Source: CAZICM01 sp964537685
GTDB taxonomy: Bacteria > Myxococcota_A > Polyangia > Polyangiales > Polyangiaceae
Direction: 5' to 3'
Length of the DNA stretch: 64,000 nt
NCBI GenBank assembly: GCA_964537685.1
Contig: CAZICM010000041.1
Location: forward strand, 18,340 to 82,339
The notes beneath the pieces are model-generated. The model did no database searches. It saw only the letters and a program-made list of their open reading frames with translations, and was not told where the DNA came from. This document shows, one piece after another, positions 50,705-59,266 of this stretch (its first letter is position 1; every line of letters starts with the position of its first letter). The translations under genes were made by a program, and so were the position numbers.

Positions 50705-51577
50705 TTAGAGCATGCAGCCCGGATAGATCAAATCCAGATCGGAAGCGCGGAGGCTGGTCTGTATAGCGGGAAGTCCGTCGCATTCATAAACTCCGTCCGA
50801 CCCCGTGCAGGCTGTGCTGAAGTCGGTGCGATGAACGATTTGGCAATCCTCCGGCGATAGATTGCCGCAGGTGCGGTTAACAATGGTATCACCGGCATCC
50901 ACTCCACAATACGCGGCAAGATCGTCGCGCGGCCATACGTTGTAACGGACGCGGATACCATTGGGCGCCGTCGGATCGCTCTCCAATTTCGCAAGCCATA
51001 CGGCCTCAACCATATCGGCGTCGGAATGGTCGGCGCCATCTCCCTGGATCAGCGGCCCATTGAGAACGATGGGCACGTTATCTCCGCGGTAATTGGCATG
51101 GGCAATCAGGCAAGTCAGTACAGCGCTTGTCTGTACGGCATCGATAGAGCTAATCGTCCAGGAGCCCGTACCCGCCAGAATCCCGCCTCCCGCATAGCGT
51201 TTAGGCACTTCGCCGCCCGTCACGCCATCCTGCGAGGCCAATGCGCACCGCATCGCGTAGTGCAGCACATTACGCGCGGAATCGGTATTAAACAGCCCCG
51301 TAATAAGCAGTCCTGCGCTTGCTTGGCCCGGTGATTGAGAGTCCCACAGCTCTGAGGATGCAGCTTCAACGACGCGGAAATCATTTCCCGTTAGATCGGT
51401 CCGGAGCATTCCATTGATACCTCCTATTCCCCCCGACCCAACAGAGATAATCGATTGCGTGCTATAGAGCGGCCGGTCAGGATCATAAAAATCCGGCTTG
51501 CGCGAAGGGTCTAGGCAGCCATAAGAACTGATGCCGAGAACCAAAAGACCAATACCTACCAAGCGCGATTTATCCAT
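50705..51577 (-). CDS. Exported lipoprotein, hypothetical
   Basis: 290-aa lipoprotein. Start ATG at 51577 with GGAGGTAC eight nt upstream; the signal ends at a SSYGC lipobox. The mature protein has GSGGIGGINGMLRTDLTG, LQWDSQSPGQ-like SELWDSQSPGQASAGLL, two Cys-bounded segments (MRCALASQ; CLIAHANYRG), AYCGVDAGDT, RTCGNLSPEDC and a terminal GCML. No domain is recognisable; the overall look is a small periplasmic or secreted protein with several disulfides. It is on the minus strand between the TPR kinase and the subtilase and separated from the subtilase by about 200 nt, so operon structure is unclear. No catalytic motif. Confidence 0.75.
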   Translation of the reverse strand: MDKSRLVGIGLLVLGISSYGCLDPSRKPDFYDPDRPLYSTQSIISVGSGGIGGINGMLRTDLTGNDFRVVEAASSELWDSQSPGQASAGLLITGLFNTDSARNVLHYAMRCALASQDGVTGGEVPKRYAGGGILAGTGSWTISSIDAVQTSAVLTCLIAHANYRGDNVPIVLNGPLIQGDGADHSDADMVEAVWLAKLESDPTAPNGIRVRYNVWPRDDLAAYCGVDAGDTIVNRTCGNLSPEDCQIVHRTDFSTACTGSDGVYECDGLPAIQTSLRASDLDLIYPGCML

Positions 51578-51772
51578 GATTCGTACCTCCATTTGGTTTT
51601 GGCGAATCCGGATAGCCGCTGTCGCAACGGAGGTGCCACCCTGCGCTGGCCCCCTCCGTATGGCGATATGATCTTAGATCTATCGGCTTTTTATGGCTTT
51701 TTGTTCTCCTTTAAGTTTTTGCAACTGTTATGGACTCTTTACGCTTGTTATGAGGCGTGTCTGGCCCTTTTG

Positions 51773-54700
51773 TCAACAACTCATAACAGGCCGCCGCCTT
51801 AGGCCAAGAAGGAGCAATAGCGCTACGGCGCTCCACGCGCTTCGCCCCGATGTATCGGCAACGCCGCAGCCACAGCCTCCTTCTACGCCGGGATCGCCGG
51901 CCGCGCCGCCTCCGGCCCCGCTCGATGAACTTCCTGATGAACTTCCCGATGAACTCGACGACGAGGCGGATATAGGTATACACGCTCCGGCTTGGCATTG
52001 GCCTTCCCCGCATGGTGTGCCATCGGCTTTGAAATTGTATACGCACTCGCCTATCATGCTATCGCATCCGTTGGATACCTGGCACTCCCCCATATCTGGG
52101 CAAACTTTAGGCGATCCCGGGGAGCATACCCCTGCGGTGCAGGTGTCGCTTTCCGTGCATCCATTGGCATCGTCGCAGGGATCTCCATCGGCTTTGATAG
52201 GCTGATCGCATACCCCGGTCATAGGATCGCATACGCCGGCCACATGGCAATTGTCGAGCGCCGCGCATACCACGGGAGAGCCTCCTGTGCATAGGCCGCT
52301 CTGGCATGTATCGATTTGGGTGCAGGCATCGCCGTCATCGCAGGGCGTTTGATCGGCCTTGTTGGGCTGAGAGCATAGCCCGGTGGCCGGATCGCATATC
52401 CCAATATCATGGCAGGCATCGAGGGCCGCGCATATCACAGGATTGCTTCCGGTGCATGTTCCCGATTGACAGATATCACTTTGGGAACAGGCATCGCCGT
52501 CATTGCATGGGTTTCCCGATAAAAGTGAGCATTGGCCATTCTGAGAAGCGCCGGCCGCCTGTGAACACGCATCGCATTCGCCGGCATCGCAGGCGGTGTT
52601 GCAGCATACCCCGTCCGCGCAAAATCCGCTATCGCAATCCGTGCCCAGAATGCAGGAAGCCCCAAGTGAACCCGCTTCAGTTGCGTCTGCGCTGAATATG
52701 AGCGCATAGGGCTGGCTTCCGTTGGGAATATTAAACGAGCGAACGGTGACGGTATATTCTCCGGGTGGAGGCTGCTTTAAATACACTTGCTCTACTGTAT
52801 TTATGCGATCGGGACTGCCTCCCAGTTTGGATTGCCCATTCATAAATGCATTGCCGGCATAAGTGCCAAGGGGGCCGACCACCTCTAAGTCGATATCATT
52901 GTTGATATGAGGATTGGCCGCCGGGGTTGAAGGATAATCGGTCCAGGCCAATGTCGCCTTCAAGGGCTGGGTATTGCTATGTACTGTAAATGAAATGCTA
53001 AGAGTTTCGTTCGACGATCCAGTTGCAAAACCTGCGGATTCATCGATCACCCATAGCTTTTTGGCATCGCCGGCAAAATAAAGCGCGCTATCCAGCAAGA
53101 TACGGCCCCAGGCATGGCAATTGGAAGGCATCACATTGGCATTTAGCGCAACGGTCGAATGCACCAGCGTTCCCCGGACCAAAGCGGCTGAAGGGATAAA
53201 TCCATCCGCCGGCGTAGCCATCCCCGAAGGGTAGAAGCCATCGCTGAAATACTGCCTTACGAGTGCAGAAAGTCCTGCCGCCGCGGGTGCGGCCATGCTT
53301 GTGCCGCTCATCGATCGGGTATTGCAGTTATTGCTGGCGGCGTTGTTATCAGCGTTCGCCGATATAATTCCGGCGCCCGGGATAACGACTTCAGGTTTAA
53401 TGCGGCCATCATCGGTCGGGCCGCAGCTACTGAAGTTGGCCATGGTGTCTGCAAGTAAACCCCGCTCCGTCGCACCCACGGCCACCGTGCTCTTGGCCGA
53501 GGCGGGGCTTCCTACGCTTCCCGCCGCGGAACCCGAATTGCCCGCCGCAAATACAATAAGGAAATCTTTGTGATTCCACATAAATTCGTCCACATCCTGG
53601 CAGGCCGCCGTATAGTTGTTCTGGATGGGATTGTTCTCTTGGTCTCCCCATGAATCGCTATGAATTCTCGCTCCTTGATCATAGGTCTGCTGGAAGAGGG
53701 GCTTAAGATCAATGACAGGGCATCCTATGCCCGGCAGGTCTCCACAGTTATCGATGGCATATCCGCCGTCCTGAATCACAAGCTTCGCGGCCGGCGCCAT
53801 TCCATCGCCCGCATCGTGAAGAACCGGGCTCGCAAAGTTATCGCCCGCGACTGTGCCCGCCACATGGGTGCCATGATCTTGGGTATCCCATTCATTGTTT
53901 GCGATACCGCCCGCGCATTCCCCGGGATCTAAGAAATTAACGGCGAGCACCTTTCGCTGAGCCGCATCGATTTGGGTTCCTCCATTGCATTCATTTCTAG
54001 GCGGCGGGGCGGCCGCGGGGTCCCGGAAATAGCACATATCAGGATCGAGGCCGGTATCGAGTACGGCAACGACTTGCCCTTGCCCATAGATACCGTGATC
54101 GAATACCGGTGTGCTCATATTGGCAGAGAGCCCGGATTGTCCGACCCAGACCGTGGTATCGTTGAGCAGCGATTTTCTAGGTTCAATATCGATCCAGAAC
54201 ACCTCGGGCAGGCGGGCCAGGGCTTCTCGGAATTCGCCAATCTGGCGGGGCGTAAGCAATAGGCGGATTCTCGACCAAAGCTTTCCCTCCGATATGCCTT
54301 GGATATCGGTAAGCCCGAGGCCGGCCAGGGCCGAGCGCACTTGTCCGGTATCCGCGCCGGGATAGATCTGAAGCATTACACTATGCCGCTCAAATCCTTG
54401 TTTTGCCCTGGAATATTCGCTAAACGCTTCGCCTTCCCCGGCGCGCATCACCGCTCTGGATAGCTTATAAGCGGGATGGTAGGCGCCCACAAAACTCGCA
54501 CCCGCATTGAGGATACGGGCCTTGGCTTCTTCGAGCTGATCTCCGCCGGGAAGCTGAACGATATAGGCAAAGCTCGGCAAATAGCTATATACAGCGCTGG
54601 CCGCTTCTCTCATCGCCCTATCCTGAACCTCCGTAATCGGCGCCGGAAACTTGACAAGCGCGATTCGCATCGCTTTTTCATCAGAGCTATCCGCCCTAAG

Positions 54701-54874
54701 CGTTTGGCGAATCTCGAGCGCCAGGGATACCTCTCCTTTACGGGTATCGATGGATCGCGAATTCAGCGTGATTTCTGGTGTGTAATCGATAGCCGCGGGC
54801 GGTGCGGAATCGCCGGCCGCGCCGCATCCCATGCCCAGACCCAAGAGCCCTATTAAAGGCGTTTTTAGCCGCAT
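51773..54874 (-). CDS. Secreted subtilisin-like serine protease with Cys-rich repeats and MYXO-CTERM tail
   Basis: 1033-aa S8 protease from the ATG at 54874 (GGAGAAGGA just upstream). Signal peptide with lipobox GMGC. A long prodomain is followed by the catalytic triad Asp273 (AVLDTGLD), His334 (HGTHVAGT) and Ser526 (SGTSMAAP). Next come P-domain-like strands (HINNDIDLEVVGP), then disintegrin-type and EGF-like Cys repeats with recurring CDDGDACTQxDTCQSGLCTG, each repeat about 40 residues and very similar at DNA level. The C terminus is CGCG, a poly-Leu helix and an Arg run: the MYXO-CTERM sorting signal for outer-membrane anchoring. Having both a lipobox and a MYXO-CTERM is odd and only one is likely to work. 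It would degrade extracellular protein, as prey-degrading myxobacteria do. Confidence 0.93.
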   Translation of the reverse strand: MRLKTPLIGLLGLGMGCGAAGDSAPPAAIDYTPEITLNSRSIDTRKGEVSLALEIRQTLRADSSDEKAMRIALVKFPAPITEVQDRAMREAASAVYSYLPSFAYIVQLPGGDQLEEAKARILNAGASFVGAYHPAYKLSRAVMRAGEGEAFSEYSRAKQGFERHSVMLQIYPGADTGQVRSALAGLGLTDIQGISEGKLWSRIRLLLTPRQIGEFREALARLPEVFWIDIEPRKSLLNDTTVWVGQSGLSANMSTPVFDHGIYGQGQVVAVLDTGLDPDMCYFRDPAAAPPPRNECNGGTQIDAAQRKVLAVNFLDPGECAGGIANNEWDTQDHGTHVAGTVAGDNFASPVLHDAGDGMAPAAKLVIQDGGYAIDNCGDLPGIGCPVIDLKPLFQQTYDQGARIHSDSWGDQENNPIQNNYTAACQDVDEFMWNHKDFLIVFAAGNSGSAAGSVGSPASAKSTVAVGATERGLLADTMANFSSCGPTDDGRIKPEVVIPGAGIISANADNNAASNNCNTRSMSGTSMAAPAAAGLSALVRQYFSDGFYPSGMATPADGFIPSAALVRGTLVHSTVALNANVMPSNCHAWGRILLDSALYFAGDAKKLWVIDESAGFATGSSNETLSISFTVHSNTQPLKATLAWTDYPSTPAANPHINNDIDLEVVGPLGTYAGNAFMNGQSKLGGSPDRINTVEQVYLKQPPPGEYTVTVRSFNIPNGSQPYALIFSADATEAGSLGASCILGTDCDSGFCADGVCCNTACDAGECDACSQAAGASQNGQCSLLSGNPCNDGDACSQSDICQSGTCTGSNPVICAALDACHDIGICDPATGLCSQPNKADQTPCDDGDACTQIDTCQSGLCTGGSPVVCAALDNCHVAGVCDPMTGVCDQPIKADGDPCDDANGCTESDTCTAGVCSPGSPKVCPDMGECQVSNGCDSMIGECVYNFKADGTPCGEGQCQAGACIPISASSSSSSGSSSGSSSSGAGGGAAGDPGVEGGCGCGVADTSGRSAWSAVALLLLLGLRRRPVMSC

Positions 54875-55018
54875 TTTCCTTCTCCTCGAAGGGGCGCCTC
54901 TAACCCATCGATAAAGCGGGGTCAACCTTCTTTGAAAAAATGTGTGCGCGCCTCTGAAAAACTACTTTTGCCCGGGGCTTATTTATGATGTTCTGTCCGC
55001 TTCACGAGGAAACTCCCC

Positions 55019-55368
55019 ATGAACAAAAGCCCGTCCTTTAGCCTGGCTCTTCGCGCTCAACTGCTCCTGGTTATCGCCGCGGGCTGTTCGTCTGACGATA
55101 GCAATTATCGTGCAGCCTATGGAGAGTTCACATCGCCCGCTGAAAGCGATCGCGGTTTTGCCCAGCCTCCATCTGTTCCGAGGTGCCAGCTATCTTGGGA
55201 GAGATCGTCTCAGAACCCGTCGCGATCAGCCACACGGCTAGGGCGATTGACCGAGCCGTACTCCAGTACGGTGAGGGAGCTCAACCGAAGCCGTGTAGTG
55301 CGCAGCAGGGTTATGATACGATCGCCTTGGGCGGATGCGCTGGCGTACGCTTAAAAAGATTACGCTGA
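55019..55368 (+). pseudogene. Small lipoprotein gene with a frameshift
   Basis: The first frame, from ATG 55019 with GAGG upstream, gives a clear signal peptide and lipobox AAGC followed by about 30 plausible residues. After PPSV (about 55168) the frame loses protein character, while the neighbouring frame reads EVPAILGEIVSEPVAISHTARAIDRAVLQYG with normal codon choice until a TGA at 55366-55368. A one-nt indel near 55168-55182 would join both into about 116 residues. It may be a real pseudogene or a sequencing error at this point. A short perfect palindrome CCGTACT-CC-AGTACGG lies inside at 55256-55271. Confidence 0.5.
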
Positions 55369-55422
55369 CAGATATCCTTCGGCCTTGCGCGCAAGCGCTG
55401 CTACACACATAAGGAGGTACCC

Positions 55423-56850
55423 GTGTCACTCGATATACGCTATGTTGTGCTTTCGGATTTGCATCTGGGCCAGGATCAAAGCCTGCTGACCCATTTGAAA
55501 AATGGCACTGCGATTGACGTATCCGCTCCATCGCCGACGCTGTTTTATTTAATGGCATGCCTTAAAACGCTGATTGAAAAGAACGAAGGAGGCGAGCCGC
55601 CCGCGCTTGTTCTGCTGGGCGATGCGATGGAGCTCGCCCTTAGCGATTTGCATGTGTCCGCGGGCGTATTTGAACAATTTGCCAGCCTGCTGGTTCAGGA
55701 TGGACGGCCTCTGTTCAAGGAAATTTTTTATGTTCCCGGCAACTACGATCACCATCTATGGATGAGAGCCAAGGAGATTGGATATGCCCAAGTGCTGGGG
55801 CTTACGCCGAAGGGCAGTCCTTTTCCTAAAGAGCCTTATGCGACGCCGCTTAGGGCAGGTATCGCGGGCCAGCAAACGCTGCTCGGTATCTTGCTCGCCC
55901 GGGTTCTGGGCGAAGCCGCGCCGCCCATATCTTTTTATTATCCCGATCTTCTCCTTCTATCAACCAATCAGAACCGCGCGCTGCTGCTCAACCATGGCCA
56001 CTATTTTGAATCTATCTATACTTTGATGACGCAGCTTAGCCATATTCTCTTTCCCGCTATCCCGGCGCCCGCTACCCCCAATGAACTTGAACGGGAGAAC
56101 TATGCGTGGATTGATTTCTTCTGGTCTGCCATGGGAAGGCAGGGACCGGTGGGCGATGCGGTAGAACGGGTATACGATAGCCTTCCATTTCCCGATAAGC
56201 TGAACGCATTGGTAAACCGGCTTGTCGAAGCCTTAATCGCCGGCTGGGATGCGGGGTTTTTGGAGAAAAAAGCCGCGCAGGCGGTTTTGGAGTGGCTGGT
56301 ATCGAATAAACTAAAGGCAATGGCCGAGCAGGATAGGCTGACGCCGGATACTGTCTATTCCGCGGACGCCTGGTCGCTGATGGAAAAATATCTGTCAGGG
56401 CCTCTAAAAACAGCCCTGGCCCAAGAAAATATTGTATTGCCGAAGGATATCACGCTTGTCTTTGGGCATACCCATAAACCATTTGAAACACAGCGCAATC
56501 TCAGCGGTTTTGCCGACCGGGCCAAAGTCTATAATACCGGCGGCTGGGTTGTCGATCCAGCGGCCTCGCTAATGCCTCTTGCCGGAGGTGCGGCGGTACT
56601 CTTTAATGAACATCTAGAGTCCACATCGCTCAGGCTTTGGAATGAAGCTCCGTCCAGTAGCCGCTATCAAGTCCGGGTAGCCTGCGCCGATCCTTTAACG
56701 AATGCCTTTCATGCCCGTATAGCGTCTTTCATCGATCCCAATGCGGCCCCGTTCCGGGATTTTTCAGACGCTGCCTCCCGCGACGTCCAGATTCGCTTCG
56801 AGCTGGTCAAACGGGTGCTGGCGGGCGCGGACACGGGCTCTCAAGATTGA
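55423..56850 (+). CDS. Metallophosphoesterase, LpxH-like architecture
   Basis: 475-aa cytoplasmic phosphoesterase. The GTG at 55423 has a perfect AAGGAGGT five nt upstream. Metal-binding motifs in order: SDLHLG (about residue 11-16), LLGDAME, VPGNYDHH (GNxD site; a Tyr in place of the usual His between Asn and Asp), LNHGHYFE and GHTHKPF, all with usable ligands. A long helical insertion of about 150 residues separates the central motifs (about 210-330), unusual compared with LpxH or YfcE types, and the C terminus carries a beta-rich domain after VYNTGGWVVDP. It could act on a lipid A precursor or another phosphodiester; no neighbour decides this. Confidence 0.87.
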   Translation: MSLDIRYVVLSDLHLGQDQSLLTHLKNGTAIDVSAPSPTLFYLMACLKTLIEKNEGGEPPALVLLGDAMELALSDLHVSAGVFEQFASLLVQDGRPLFKEIFYVPGNYDHHLWMRAKEIGYAQVLGLTPKGSPFPKEPYATPLRAGIAGQQTLLGILLARVLGEAAPPISFYYPDLLLLSTNQNRALLLNHGHYFESIYTLMTQLSHILFPAIPAPATPNELERENYAWIDFFWSAMGRQGPVGDAVERVYDSLPFPDKLNALVNRLVEALIAGWDAGFLEKKAAQAVLEWLVSNKLKAMAEQDRLTPDTVYSADAWSLMEKYLSGPLKTALAQENIVLPKDITLVFGHTHKPFETQRNLSGFADRAKVYNTGGWVVDPAASLMPLAGGAAVLFNEHLESTSLRLWNEAPSSSRYQVRVACADPLTNAFHARIASFIDPNAAPFRDFSDAASRDVQIRFELVKRVLAGADTGSQD

Positions 56851-56989
56851 TACGGGTGTCATTGGCATCCACATCGGTCTATGTAGGATAATATTCTATA
56901 TCTGCCCCCTAGGTGGGAGCCATTTTGGTTAGCGCCGGCTTTCGCGATTGACTTGCCGGCAAGGCTCTCTAGCATCCGTTTCCTAACTC

Positions 56990-59182
56990 ATGCACCATAG
57001 GCTTGAACAGCGTTTCGATCCCTTATTTGCACTTCGCCTTTGCCGTCGCGATGCCGCAGAGTCCAGGCAAGCCCGCCCACCTCTAATCAGCTATGCTCCC
57101 GAGCCATCTCTTCCGGGACACCTTATGCGTGCGCTCATGCTCGCTGAATTTGGAAGGGAAGGACCTCTTCCAGAAATCTATGCCCAGTCCCACCGCCTCA
57201 AAGGTGTTATCGGCGATCCATTTATGGGGATTGGTACGGTGCTTACCGAGGCCAACCGGCTGGGTTTTAATACGATGGGCTGCAGCTCCGACCCCATGGC
57301 TTGCTGGATGACACGCCAGGCGCTGGTGGAGCTGGATATCCGAGCCTTTGATTCCTGCGCGGCCCAGGTGATCGAACAAAGCGAACGAATCACCGCTCCG
57401 CTGTATCAGACATCGTGCGGCCAATGCCGGCGCCCCGCGCATGGCGCTTATTTTTTATGGATTACGCGGGGTTCATGCAGTCATTGCGGCGAAAGGAACG
57501 ATCTATGCCCAGATCCCAAAATCGCCCAGGCCGGGCGCTATCCTCACCATGTGTATGCCTGTTTAGGCTGCGGGATATTGAATTCATTCGGCACGATACC
57601 GACCCCGGAGCAGCCCTTGCCATGCAGCGCTTGTCAACAACTCATAAGCGGAAATGGGAACGTGGTGCGCGGTCAAGTTCGGTGCCGCGCGTGCAACAAA
57701 TACTTTTGGCTGCCCGAGTTCGCCGCAGTTCCCAGAGCGAGGCTCATGGCCATTGCCGTGAATTGCGGGCATTGCCCGGACGAGCCGGGACGGCTATCGC
57801 TTAAAACGCCGGATGCCGAGGACATCGAGCGCGCTGATGAGGCAGAAGCCCTTCTATTGACGCATGCCTCCGGGCTTCCGCTGCCCGAGCAAGGGATAAC
57901 GCGGACGCCCCAAACGGGATCGCTGCATAAACGGGGTTACACGGCATTTAGCGATCTATCCAATCACCGCCAGGCTCTTACGCTTGGGCTATTGCTAAAA
58001 GCTATCCTCAGCCTGCCTGAAAAAGAATGTGTCTATGCCTTGCTTGTTGCTTTTTCGGACACGGTCCGCTTTCAAAATGTGCTCTGCCGGCACAATGCCC
58101 GCACGCTCAAATGCAGTGCTCCAGCCCCGGGTAAAGAGCTATTGCCCGGATGGATGTACCGCGAAAACCATGTTCTGGGTATCGATAACAAAACCAAGGG
58201 GACTTTCCGGCAGATGATTCAGGCTCACCGCCGCGCTAAAATCTATGGGGCTGCGCCTTTCGAGCTTATGGAAGCACCTGTGAAACAAGACTCAGCGAAG
58301 AATGCCGCTATGGAAATACGGCGTGTATCGACGAGCGGCGAAGAGGTGAAGACCACGCTGATCAAGCGATGGCCTTATCTTGGAAGCCATGCCCAGCCGG
58401 GCCGCCGGCGCAAGCAAACCCTATTGATCCTGGGCGAAGCTGAAAAGGCCCTTCCCCCCGATGCGGTGCTCGATGGAGTCTTTACCCGCCTGCCCCGCCC
58501 AGGCTGCGGGCTGTCTTGGGATAAACTGAGCGAAGCCTGGATGCAAAAGCCTTTGGCCGATGATTTTTCTATATTTCGAGGGGACCCCGACAATCCTGCC
58601 AGCCGCGCCGCTCCGCCCAGGCATACCGTTCAAGATATGGAGCGGTTTACGGAATCGATATCTGCGGTATTCAAAAATTTTTCGGCAGTCCTGGCACCAG
58701 CCGCGCCATTTGTATTTGGGTACGCCCATGAAGAATGGACGGCTTTCGTTCCAATCGCCGTGGCGCTCCTCGAAGCAAGGCTTTTCTGCACGGCAATCTT
58801 TCTTGCCGCAGAACGCAAAGCACCTAAAAAACACAAAGATCCAAACCAGTGCGGCGCCGCTTGTATGATTTTTGTATGCAGATCTTCTCATCACCAGGAA
58901 GGCCAGCACCAAAACACCTTCATTCCAGGCCATCACTTAGATCGTTATATTCAGCAGGAATTCTCAGCGCATCTATCGATTGCCCAGCAAGCGGGATTGG
59001 CCTTATCCACGGCCGATCGCAAGAGTATCGTGGGGGCTCTGCTCACGCAATGGACGGTTCAATCCCTCTTTCGCTCCCACGGCGAACTCGCCTCCAAACC
59101 CTTCACCGAGCGCGTCCAGAGCGTGCGGCGCCGTATGGATCAGGGGCATCGGTCGATTTCTTTTCAAGGCATGCTTGAATAG
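56990..59182 (+). CDS. DUF1156-like adenine-specific DNA methylase homologue with Zn-ribbons, catalytic motif missing
   Basis: 730-aa cytoplasmic protein related to COG1743 methylases. SAM-binding motif I is intact as GDPFMGIGT (75-83), and SSDPMACWMTRQAL matches the following strand. Five CXXC pairs (143/146, 163/166, 191/194, 212/215, 232/235) build zinc-ribbon modules as in this family. Near residue 491 the segment DAVLDGVFTRLPRPGCGLSWDKLSEAWM aligns by its ends with DAVITDPPYxDN...LSDFFYVWL of active relatives, but the DPPY catalytic tetrapeptide is absent. The final methylase part, FKNFSAVLAPAAPFVFGYAHEEW, is preserved. I infer a non-catalytic homologue, perhaps a DNA- or nucleotide-binding protein. 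No restriction enzyme, DUF499 or helicase is in the window. No clear ribosome binding site. Confidence 0.72.
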   Translation: MHHRLEQRFDPLFALRLCRRDAAESRQARPPLISYAPEPSLPGHLMRALMLAEFGREGPLPEIYAQSHRLKGVIGDPFMGIGTVLTEANRLGFNTMGCSSDPMACWMTRQALVELDIRAFDSCAAQVIEQSERITAPLYQTSCGQCRRPAHGAYFLWITRGSCSHCGERNDLCPDPKIAQAGRYPHHVYACLGCGILNSFGTIPTPEQPLPCSACQQLISGNGNVVRGQVRCRACNKYFWLPEFAAVPRARLMAIAVNCGHCPDEPGRLSLKTPDAEDIERADEAEALLLTHASGLPLPEQGITRTPQTGSLHKRGYTAFSDLSNHRQALTLGLLLKAILSLPEKECVYALLVAFSDTVRFQNVLCRHNARTLKCSAPAPGKELLPGWMYRENHVLGIDNKTKGTFRQMIQAHRRAKIYGAAPFELMEAPVKQDSAKNAAMEIRRVSTSGEEVKTTLIKRWPYLGSHAQPGRRRKQTLLILGEAEKALPPDAVLDGVFTRLPRPGCGLSWDKLSEAWMQKPLADDFSIFRGDPDNPASRAAPPRHTVQDMERFTESISAVFKNFSAVLAPAAPFVFGYAHEEWTAFVPIAVALLEARLFCTAIFLAAERKAPKKHKDPNQCGAACMIFVCRSSHHQEGQHQNTFIPGHHLDRYIQQEFSAHLSIAQQAGLALSTADRKSIVGALLTQWTVQSLFRSHGELASKPFTERVQSVRRRMDQGHRSISFQGMLE

Positions 59183-59266
59183 GACAATATCTTCCCCCAT
59201 TGACAACGCGGGCGCATTCCTGCTTTTATCTGGGCGCCTCCTGTCCGATCCAAGGGAAAAACAGCC

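Noticed and set aside
55256..55271. Group II intron domain V-like hairpin (GAGCCGTACT...AGTACGG)
   Set aside because: Lacks the catalytic triad and bulge of domain V and no reverse transcriptase is present; treated as a chance palindrome.
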